Source: JAPPHA01 sp965220985
Lineage (GTDB): Bacteria; Pseudomonadota; Alphaproteobacteria; Rhodobacterales; Rhodobacteraceae
NCBI GenBank assembly: GCA_965220985.1
Contig: OZ244854.1
Coordinates: forward strand, 124,001 to 188,000
Direction: 5' to 3'
DNA: 64,000 bases
Positions 8,003 through 15,481 of the stretch are shown one piece after another (position 1 is the stretch's first letter; each line of letters begins with the position of its first letter). The notes beneath the pieces are model-generated. The model was not told where the DNA came from. It did no database searches and saw only the letters and a program-made list of their open reading frames with translations. A program made the translations under genes and the position numbers.

Positions 8003-9142
8003 ATGGCAAAGCGCGACTACTACGAAATTCTCGGAGTGCCGCGCGGCGCTGACGATGCCGCGATCAAGAAGGCCTTCCGCACGAAGGCCCGGGAGTATCA
8101 TCCCGATCGCAACAAGGACAATCCGGACGCAGAACGCCTCTTCAAGGAAGTCAACGAAGCCAACGACATCCTGAAGGATCCGGAGAAAAAGGCGGCATAC
8201 GATCGTTTTGGTCACGCTGCCTTCGACGGCTCGATGGGGGCCGGCCCCGGACACGCATCGGGGGCCGGAGGCGACTTCGCATCCGCATTCTCGAACATCT
8301 TCGACGATTTCTTCGGCGATTTCGGCGTCAACCAGCGAGGGCGGCGCGCGACTCGAGGGTCCGACCTGCGCTACGACCTTAAGGTTTCGCTTGAGACCGC
8401 GTTTTCGGGCACGGAAGAAACGCTGTCGATCATAGGCTCGCAATCCTGCCAGCAGTGCAACGGAACGGGTTCGAGAGGCGGGGCTGAACCGTCAGCCTGC
8501 TCGACCTGCGGCGGGCGCGGCAAGGTCCGGGCCCAGCAAGGGTTCTTCACCGTCGAGCGCACCTGCCCGACCTGTCAAGGTCAGGGGACCGTGATCTCGG
8601 ACCCGTGCCGGTTCTGCAGCGGCTCGGGGCGCCAGGAAAGAGGGCGGCAGCTCAGCGTGCGTGTGCCGGCCGGTGTCGAGACCGGCACCCGAATCAGGGT
8701 CGCCGGCGAAGGCGAGGCCGGACTGCGTGGAGGGCCTCCCGGCGATCTCTACCTGTTCGTCGAGGTCGAGGACCATCCGATTTTCGACCGAGACGGGAGG
8801 GATCTGCTCTGCCGAGTCCCCGTGTCCATCGTCCATGCGGCTCTGGGCGACGACGTCGAGGTTCCCAATATCGATGGCGGAAAAAGCCGCGTCGGCATAC
8901 CGCCCGGCACCCAGACCGGAAAGCGATTGCGGCTGCGAGGCAAGGGAATGCCCGGCTTGAGAGACAACCGGCGCGGAGACCTCTATCTCGAAGTCGTGGT
9001 CGAAACCCCAGTCAACCTGACATCGCGCCAAAAGGAGTTGCTGCGGGAATTCGAGCAGGCGAGCGGCGACAAGAACACACCCGGGATTGCCGGATTCACG
9101 CAGACCATCAAGCAGTTCTGGGACAAGGTCACCCAAGGCTGA
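8003..9142 (+). CDS. dnaJ: Chaperone DnaJ (Hsp40)
   Basis: DnaJ is the co-chaperone that delivers substrates to DnaK and stimulates its ATPase. At 379 residues it has the full type I architecture: a J domain with HPD at residues 33-35; a Gly/Phe-rich linker; four zinc-finger repeats (CQQCNGTG, CSTCGGRG, CPTCQGQG, CRFCSGSG) at about 150-215; and two C-terminal beta-sandwich domains. The ATG at 8003 begins MAKRDYYEILGVPRGA. It sits 80 bases after dnaK, with the terminator hairpin between them. Confidence 0.98.
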   Translation: MAKRDYYEILGVPRGADDAAIKKAFRTKAREYHPDRNKDNPDAERLFKEVNEANDILKDPEKKAAYDRFGHAAFDGSMGAGPGHASGAGGDFASAFSNIFDDFFGDFGVNQRGRRATRGSDLRYDLKVSLETAFSGTEETLSIIGSQSCQQCNGTGSRGGAEPSACSTCGGRGKVRAQQGFFTVERTCPTCQGQGTVISDPCRFCSGSGRQERGRQLSVRVPAGVETGTRIRVAGEGEAGLRGGPPGDLYLFVEVEDHPIFDRDGRDLLCRVPVSIVHAALGDDVEVPNIDGGKSRVGIPPGTQTGKRLRLRGKGMPGLRDNRRGDLYLEVVVETPVNLTSRQKELLREFEQASGDKNTPGIAGFTQTIKQFWDKVTQG

Positions 9143-9253
9143 CCTCCGTCCGTGGCGGTCACCCAAACATCGGGATCGTGTCATCAGGATACAGGGCTGA
9201 ACGTCCTGTCGCCAGTGCCGATCGTCACGATCGCGGCGCGCTCACCGCCACAC

Positions 9254-11512
9254 CTACCCGACGTCGCACGATGCGAACACCGCCATGTTCAGGATGTCGT
9301 TGACTGTCGATGTCACCGAACACAGCTTGACCGGCTTGTCGATGCCGGCCAGGATCGGGCCGATGACCGTGGCCCCACCCATTTCCTGCATCAGCTTTGT
9401 TGAAATCGAGGCGGAATGTCGGGCCGGCACGACCAGGATGTTGGCAGGTCCCGACAGTCGGCAAAACGGATACTGCTGCATGACCTCCTGGTTCAGGGCC
9501 ACATCGGCGGTCATTTCGCCGTCATACTCGAAGTCCACGCCCCGCTCGTCGAGAACGCTCGGCGCGAGCAGCATTTTTTCCGCGCGCTCGGAGACCGGAT
9601 AGCCGAAATTCGAAAAGCTGACGAAGGCGACCCTTGGCTCGAGCCCCATGCCCTGGGCAACGCCAGCGGCACGTTCCGCAATGTCCGCGAGGTCTTCCGA
9701 TTCGGGCCACTCGTGAACCAGCGTGTCCGCGATCAGGACGATTCGTCCTCGGACCAGGACGACCGAGATGCCGACGGCGCCGTCGCCCGGTCCGGCATCG
9801 AAAACATGGTTGATGAGTTCGAGAATGTTCGCCGATTTCCTGGTGGCGCCGGTGACCATGCCGTCGGCATGGCCATGCGCGACCATCAGCGCGGAAAACA
9901 CGTGACGATCTCTTGACGCCAGACGGTGGCAGTCCTTCTGGTCAAACCCCTTGCGCTGCAAGCGTCGGTAGAGAAACGACTCGTACAGCCGGAGGCTGTC
10001 GGTCTTGGCGGCATTGGCAATGGTGATTTCGCCAATGGCGTCGGCGAGACCCTGTTCATTCATCCGGCGAATGACGTCATCCTCCCGCCCGACGACGATG
10101 GCCTGACCCATTTCCTGACGGGCGTAGAGCACCGCCGCGCGAATGACCCGGTCATCGTTGCCTTCGGCGAAGACCATGCGTGCCCGCTTGTTTCTGGCGC
10201 GGGCATAGAGCGCCTGCAGGGTCGAAGCGGTCGGATCAAGACGCGACTTGAGCGCAAGTTCGTAGGCGGCGATGTCTTCGATCGGACGTCGCGCGACACC
10301 GGTCTGCATTCCTGCCTTGGCAACTGCCGGGGGAACGACATGGATCAATCGCGGGTCGAACGGGGTCGGGATGATGTAGTCGGGACCGAACTTGAGATTG
10401 GCCCCGTAGGCCAGCGCCACCTCGTCGGGTACGTCAAGGCGCGCCAGTCCGGCGAGCGCTTCCGCGCAGGCAATCTTCATTTCGTCGTTGATTGCCCGGG
10501 CATGAATGTCGAGGGCCCCGCGAAACAGGTACGGAAACCCGAGAACATTGTTCACCTGATTGGGATAGTCCGAACGGCCTGTCGCGATGATCGCGTCGCC
10601 CCGAACCGCCCGTGCCTCTTCGGGCGTGATCTCGGGATCGGGATTCGCCATGGCAAAGATGATCGGATTGCTTGCCATCGACTTGAGCATCTGTTCGGAG
10701 ACTGCCCCCTTGACCGAAACCCCGAGGAACACGTCCGCGCCAACCATGGCATCGGCGAGGGTCCGGGCATCGGTTTCCACTGCATGACCAGACTTCCACT
10801 GGTTCATTCCTTCCGTCCGACCCTTGTAGATCACGCCCTTCGAATCGCATGCGATGCAGTTCTGCGGCTGCGCGCCCATGGCCTTGATCAGTTCGAGAGA
10901 CGCGATCCCCGCAGCGCCCGCGCCGTTGAGAACGATCCGGCAGCTGTCGAGGGACTTGCCGGTCAGCTTCAGTGCATTGATCAGGCCGGCGGCACAAATC
11001 ACGGCCGTTCCGTGCTGGTCATCGTGAAACACGGGGATGTCCAGCTTGTCCCTCAGCCGCTGCTCGATGACAAAGCAGTCTGGCGCCTTGATGTCTTCGA
11101 GATTGATGCCGCCGAAACCGGTGGCGAGCAACGAGACGGCGTTGACGAACTCGTCGGGGTCTTCCGTCGCAAGCTCGATATCGATGGAGTTGATGTCGGC
11201 GAATCTCTTGAACAACGCGGCCTTGCCTTCCATGACGGGTTTCGATGCCAGCGCGCCGAGGTTTCCGAGACCGAGAATCGCCGTTCCGTTCGACACCACG
11301 GCAACCATGTTGCCTTTGGTGGTGTAATCGAACGCCAGTTCGGGGTCTCTCGCAATGGCTTCGACGGGAACGGCAACGCCTGGCGAATAGGCAAGGGAGA
11401 GATCCCTTTGGGTGGTCATCGGACAGGACGCGATGATCTCGAGTTTCCCGGGCTGCGGCTCCTTGTGGTACTGGAGACTTTCCTGCGGCCTCAGCCGGTT
11501 TGATTTGTTCAT
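9254..11512 (-). CDS. maeB: NADP-dependent malic enzyme with C-terminal phosphotransacetylase-like domain
   Basis: This enzyme decarboxylates malate to pyruvate with reduction of NADP. The 752-residue length is typical of the MaeB fusion. The N-terminal half carries the malic enzyme signatures LAYSPGVAVP, DYTTKGNMVAVVSNGTA, VFHDDQHGTAVICAAG and the nucleotide-binding VLNGAGAAGIASLEL. The C-terminal third (from about residue 430) is the phosphotransacetylase-like domain, usually regulatory and not catalytic. ATG 11512 (MNKSNRL) is preferred to the frame's earlier start because the 42 upstream residues do not look like the family. It converges on dnaJ with about 110 bases between stops. Confidence 0.93.
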   Translation of the reverse strand: MNKSNRLRPQESLQYHKEPQPGKLEIIASCPMTTQRDLSLAYSPGVAVPVEAIARDPELAFDYTTKGNMVAVVSNGTAILGLGNLGALASKPVMEGKAALFKRFADINSIDIELATEDPDEFVNAVSLLATGFGGINLEDIKAPDCFVIEQRLRDKLDIPVFHDDQHGTAVICAAGLINALKLTGKSLDSCRIVLNGAGAAGIASLELIKAMGAQPQNCIACDSKGVIYKGRTEGMNQWKSGHAVETDARTLADAMVGADVFLGVSVKGAVSEQMLKSMASNPIIFAMANPDPEITPEEARAVRGDAIIATGRSDYPNQVNNVLGFPYLFRGALDIHARAINDEMKIACAEALAGLARLDVPDEVALAYGANLKFGPDYIIPTPFDPRLIHVVPPAVAKAGMQTGVARRPIEDIAAYELALKSRLDPTASTLQALYARARNKRARMVFAEGNDDRVIRAAVLYARQEMGQAIVVGREDDVIRRMNEQGLADAIGEITIANAAKTDSLRLYESFLYRRLQRKGFDQKDCHRLASRDRHVFSALMVAHGHADGMVTGATRKSANILELINHVFDAGPGDGAVGISVVLVRGRIVLIADTLVHEWPESEDLADIAERAAGVAQGMGLEPRVAFVSFSNFGYPVSERAEKMLLAPSVLDERGVDFEYDGEMTADVALNQEVMQQYPFCRLSGPANILVVPARHSASISTKLMQEMGGATVIGPILAGIDKPVKLCSVTSTVNDILNMAVFASCDVG

Positions 11513-11974
11513 GCTCAATTCATCCAACCCTTGCCGGCTTGCAGTTTCTGGCACCCGTCTTTCGAAACGGCCAATCCAACCACCGGACCAACCATTGACT
11601 GCACCGCTTCGCAGATGGCGCAGCCGTCTGGCGCTCAAGTCACCCTGAATGCCACGCCAACGCGATCATGCCTACAGGAAAATCTGATTGACTGCCAAAT
11701 GCTTCCAACCCGTTGACCCATGACTGTCATGCCGGAGGATCTTTCGACCACGGAGTGCGCCAGACACCATCCGGCGCTCTGTCGTCGTTCACGGGCCTTC
11801 GCGACGGCGCCACCTTGAGAAGATTGTTCTTTTCCGCCCTCGGCTTCGCCTTGGTGCGGGCGCATGCGGACCGGTTGGGTGGCGGGCGAGAGATCGTGGC
11901 GATATCCCGGCTGCAAATTGACGGCTGCAGCATCCTGCCGCACATCCGTGCCGCCAAATTGCAGTGCAGACCTG
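11513..11974. other. Intergenic stretch upstream of maeB
   Basis: The region should contain the maeB promoter, because dgkA on the same strand ends at 11975. No confident gene, hairpin or promoter was recognised. Confidence 0.4.
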
Positions 11975-12325
11975 TCAGTCGACGTGACCGACGAGCGCGA
12001 TGGCCCAAATGGAGACGAGCGCGACGAACATCACGAAGACCATGGCGCTCCCTGCGTCCTTGGCCTTGCGCGCCAGCGCGTGAAACTCCGTCGTCGTCTT
12101 GTCAACGACCGCTTCGATCGCGGTGTTGCAGAGTTCTGCAGCCAACAGGACAAAGCCCGCAAAAACGATGACGCCGGCGGTCAAGGAGACCGAAAACAGA
12201 TAGAGAGCCAGCGCATCCGACACGACGACAACCACGAACCACTGCCTGAAACTCGGCTCCGATACCCAGGTGTCGTGTATTCCATCGAGCGAGTACCTCA
12301 GTTTCCTGATCCATGTCCGAATCAT
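11975..12325 (-). CDS. dgkA: Diacylglycerol kinase DgkA
   Basis: DgkA is the small integral inner-membrane kinase that phosphorylates diacylglycerol to phosphatidate, recycling lipid released during envelope-glycan synthesis. The ATG at 12325 is favoured because AAAGGAG lies 8 bases upstream, giving 116 residues (usual about 120). The family signature is clear: AAELCNTAIEAVVDKTTTEF followed by HALARKAKDAGSAMV, with the conserved Glu and Asn of the active site. Three hydrophobic segments are visible at about residues 30-50, 55-75 and 97-115. Confidence 0.93.
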   Translation of the reverse strand: MIRTWIRKLRYSLDGIHDTWVSEPSFRQWFVVVVVSDALALYLFSVSLTAGVIVFAGFVLLAAELCNTAIEAVVDKTTTEFHALARKAKDAGSAMVFVMFVALVSIWAIALVGHVD

Positions 12326-12741
12326 GTCTGCAACTCCTTTGGCCATGCCGTGCCCGGATCGGCCCTTGTCCAAGACTTTGGACGCGTATCGAATTCGGCC
12401 CGATCATAGTGCTCGAATAGACGCCTGCAAGGAGTCCGACTGCTGGCGTTGCCGGATTCGACGGGATCAGTCTGACGTTTTGCGGCGATGACGAAACTGT
12501 CGATGCGACGGCGGGTGACCCGAGGGGATTGGACGCGGTGAGCCCTGGGTCGACAGGAGCGACATCTGGTGGTCGTTTCGGACGCCCGGGCACATGACGG
12601 CACGGACATGGTTGTATCGATCGTGCAATCCTCGGGTTCGTAATCGCCATCATTCGAAATGCAATCGGGGCCTTGAAACAGACGGACAACCGTGGAAAGC
12701 GACGGCATGAGTGTCAGTGTCAAGAATGGCCGAGGTCGAGA
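12326..12741. other. Divergent intergenic stretch
   Basis: This is the upstream region of dgkA (minus) and of the hypothetical gene at 12742 (plus). Short overlapping frames here are unsupported and no motif was recognised. Confidence 0.4.
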
Positions 12742-13137
12742 ATGAGCAACAGTAACATGGACTTGGCATCCAATATGCAAACCGTCGAATCTCATTCCAG
12801 TTCTGTGAAGGATGTCATCAACTCATTCTTGGATCTTCCACGCGGTTGGCACTACGGGCAAGGCAGAGGGGCAACCGGAGCTGCCGTCAAGGCGGCATTG
12901 CGAGTGGATCGCCTGTTCCAAGAATCAAAGGCTCACTCAATTGAAGCGTTTCCAGACGTTGACGGCGGAATTCTGATTTGTGGAAGGTGGGAAAATGAAG
13001 ATGTCGAGATCATCTGCTTTCCCGACGGCGTAAGGTTCAGCCTCTGTCATGACAAAGACGACAGTTTGGAGTTGGAACATGAGTGCATCACTTTCGACGA
13101 TGTGAGCGAATGCATGCAGAGGTTGTCACGGGCATAG
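12742..13137 (+). CDS. Hypothetical protein, 131 residues
   Basis: I do not recognise the family. From the ATG at 12742 (MSNSNMDLASN) the protein is mixed alpha/beta in look, with SVKDVINSFLDLPRGWHYGQ, then GRGATGAAVKAALRVDRLF and an acidic C-terminal half (GRWENEDVEIICFPDG, SLELEHECITFDD). Composition and lack of membrane segments suggest a soluble cytosolic protein. A clear Rho-independent terminator 26 bases after the stop supports a real single-gene transcript. In-frame codons upstream to 12673 are possible but look less protein-like. The base composition is less GC-rich than the flanking housekeeping genes, in keeping with acquisition. Confidence 0.6.
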   Translation: MSNSNMDLASNMQTVESHSSSVKDVINSFLDLPRGWHYGQGRGATGAAVKAALRVDRLFQESKAHSIEAFPDVDGGILICGRWENEDVEIICFPDGVRFSLCHDKDDSLELEHECITFDDVSECMQRLSRA

Positions 13138-13162
13138 GAATTTTGGCCAAAGCCAGACGGGA

Positions 13163-13187
13163 GGGTCGCGCAAGGCGCGGCCTTTTT
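13163..13187 (+). terminator. Rho-independent terminator
   Basis: GGTCGCGC (13164-13171) pairs with GCGCGGCC (13175-13182), with one G-T wobble and a 3-base loop, followed by five T. It ends the transcript of the 12742-13137 gene. Confidence 0.75.
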
Positions 13188-13401
13188 GTCGTTTCTGATG
13201 GACGGTGTCGCTGCATTGGCACTCGACTTGGTGACAAGACGCATCAACGCAGGTCCGGAGTTCATTGGCGGTTCCAGATGCCTGGTTTTGGCACGATCAC
13301 GAGGTGCGGAGCGCAAGTCGACGAAGCCCATCATCTGTCTTGCCTAGCAATTTCAAATTTTGACAGGCATCAGCGTGCCAAGCAAAAGATGGAAATGATA
13401 G

Positions 13402-13830
13402 GCATGCCCCCCGCTCAGCAGCATCGCACTGAGCGCCTACACCGATCTGGTGCGCCTGATGAAGGACGACGCGCTGTCCGATTTGGAAGGCAAACCGACG
13501 CTCAAAGTACGCGGTGACGTTGGCTACTGGTATGCTGCGCGCCGTGTCGGGACGGAGATGAAGTTCATCTATATCGGCGAAGACAGTGGCGAGACGCGAG
13601 CACGCATCGACCATACCGAAGAGCTGCGCGCGACCTCGGAGGACCGGGAGCAGGCGGCGTTCCTCATCGCGGCAATGGCCGACGATCGTCCCGATGATCT
13701 GTCGCTGGCATTCAGAACTGCCATGGAGTTTGGACCGCGTTGGCGGGAGCGTATCGGCAATTCACTGAAGCGGATGCCGGAGACCACGGACATCCTGGTG
13801 AGCCTGGACGCGTCGTCACCACGGCAATGA
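13402..13830 (+). pseudogene. Fragment resembling the N-terminus of GSU2403-type nucleotidyltransferase-fold proteins
   Basis: The frame is open from just after a TAG at 13399. Its first 75 residues (SAYTDLVRLMKDDALSDLEG, then a segment with YWYAARRVG and YIGEDSGETRARI) resemble, from memory, the N-terminal region of the GSU2403-type family, whose members are about 300 residues or more. The only conventional start is GTG 13450, inside the similarity and without a ribosome site. The remaining 50 residues do not match, and the frame ends at 126 codons from that GTG. I infer a truncated, probably non-functional gene. A short functional protein of unknown type cannot be excluded. Confidence 0.42.
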
Positions 13831-14290
13831 CAGTTGCCGTGCCTCGCATCCCCGGAAGACCTCTCATGGAACGCTCGATCTGACCGCAGCCTGGTCCGTC
13901 GGGACACTCAACAGGCCGAAACCGAGACCTTCGATCGACTGAAGGCCTAACTGTCACGTGCATTCGCTGCACCCGCAGGAACGCGCGAATCGGTGAATGC
14001 TGCCGAGGTGTTTTCTAGCAACGGTGCATGTCACGGTCGCGGCTCAGTGCATGCAACCAGGCGCACCCTGCAGTGTCGATGACAAGAATATTTCGCCCCC
14101 GCCCGCAAGCGCGGACGAATCAGACCGTTGGGCGCACAGCCGACCTCTTCCAGTCGGACCGCACGGCTTTTGCAACTTGCAACAGGCAACCGAACGGCAC
14201 GAAGGTAACGCAGGGCCTGAGGGCATTGAACGGCTTTAATCCGGGGGGTGAGTGGTTTATGATCCGCCAAAGGATTTCTTGGGTCATGAA
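13831..14290. other. Intergenic stretch upstream of the lipoprotein gene
   Basis: Short overlapping frames have no recognisable similarity. The stretch should hold the promoter for the lipoprotein-glnD-murJ genes, but no confident motif is visible. Confidence 0.4.
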
Positions 14291-15481
14291 ATGAAAAAAT
14301 TCACTCACAATATCGGTCTTCGCCGGTGCGCCCTGCTTGCGGCATCGCTCTTCGTTCTCGCGGGCTGCAACCACGAGGCGCCAACGACTTCGACACCGGG
14401 TTCGATCACGCAAGTGAAGGTCGGGCTGCTGGTCCCCGGGCGCTCCGAGGACCGCCGCCGGAACCTTCTCGCGGAAAGCCTGGTCCAGGCAGCCCAGTTG
14501 GCAGTCTCGGACCTCGGCGACACCGCCGATATCGAGCTTCGGGTCTATCACACCGCCGGCGAGAGAGAGAAAGCCGTCGATGCCACCCGGCGTGCGGCAG
14601 CAGACGGCGTCGACGTCATTCTCGGACCGCTGTTCTCGAGCACGACGGCCGTCGTCGGTCAGGAAGCCGCGAGCCACGGTCTCACCGTGCTGAGCTTTTC
14701 GAACAATCCCGAAGTCGCCGGCGGAAACGTCTACGTGCTCGGCACCTCGTTTCAGAACTCTGCATCGGAGCTGATCGCGCATGCGGCAAGCCAGGGCCTG
14801 TCGCGAATCGCGGTCATCGCCGCTCAGAACGAGGCCGGACGGCTGGCTGCCGGTGCGGTCGAGGAGGCAGCCGTCGTCAACGGAGCCCAGGTGGTCAGCG
14901 TCGCGACCTACGAGCGAACGGCGACAGGCGCCATCGACGCCATGCCGAGCATCCGGCAAACCATCGCCGAATCCCAGCCCGATGTCGTCGTCATCGATGC
15001 CGACTCCGCAGGCGCGCTCCCGATCTTTGCTGAAATGCTGCCGAACACGGCATCGGACGAAATCGAGATGCCCGAGGATCTACAGTACATCGGACTGACG
15101 CGCTGGGACATCCCGCGCGCGACGCTGCGCCACGAGGGGCTTCAGGGCGGATGGTTCGCGCTTCCGGACCCGGGTCCATACGAGGATTTCGTCCTGCGGT
15201 ACCACAATGCGCACAGAGAGAGCCCGCACATTCTCGCGGGCCTCGCCTACGACGGCATCGGACTTATCGCCGCGCTGGCGCAATCCTCGGACGAAGACGT
15301 GCTTTCCCGCAGGCGCCTGACGAGAGAAGCCGGATTCGTGGGCATCAACGGACCGTTCCGCCTGCGCCGCGACGGCACTGTCGCGCGCGACCTGGCAATC
15401 GCCGAGGTTCGCGACGAATGGATGGAAATCATCGAACCGGCGGGGCCTCCCTCAGGTGGTGCCAATCGTGCAGGTTCTTGA
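14291..15481 (+). CDS. Periplasmic-binding-fold lipoprotein (penicillin-binding protein activator-like)
   Basis: The 396-residue protein begins MKKFTHN and has a lipobox LAGC with the lipidated Cys at residue 26, so it should be anchored to the outer or inner membrane from the periplasmic side. The rest is a type I periplasmic-binding fold: QVKVGLLVPG, then a long VILGPLFSSTTAV segment, SFSNNPEVAGGNVYVLG, and repeated alpha/beta motifs. Alphaproteobacterial proteins of this kind are annotated as LpoA-like activators of penicillin-binding proteins or as amino-acid-binding relatives. Activator is more likely, since there are no transporter genes nearby and murJ follows. It overlaps the glnD start by 26 bases, suggesting translational coupling. 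Confidence 0.75.
   Translation: MKKFTHNIGLRRCALLAASLFVLAGCNHEAPTTSTPGSITQVKVGLLVPGRSEDRRRNLLAESLVQAAQLAVSDLGDTADIELRVYHTAGEREKAVDATRRAAADGVDVILGPLFSSTTAVVGQEAASHGLTVLSFSNNPEVAGGNVYVLGTSFQNSASELIAHAASQGLSRIAVIAAQNEAGRLAAGAVEEAAVVNGAQVVSVATYERTATGAIDAMPSIRQTIAESQPDVVVIDADSAGALPIFAEMLPNTASDEIEMPEDLQYIGLTRWDIPRATLRHEGLQGGWFALPDPGPYEDFVLRYHNAHRESPHILAGLAYDGIGLIAALAQSSDEDVLSRRRLTREAGFVGINGPFRLRRDGTVARDLAIAEVRDEWMEIIEPAGPPSGGANRAGS

Noticed and set aside
5988..8009. 673-codon minus-strand frame over dnaK
   Set aside because: It is a complete antisense shadow of dnaK with no recognisable domain.
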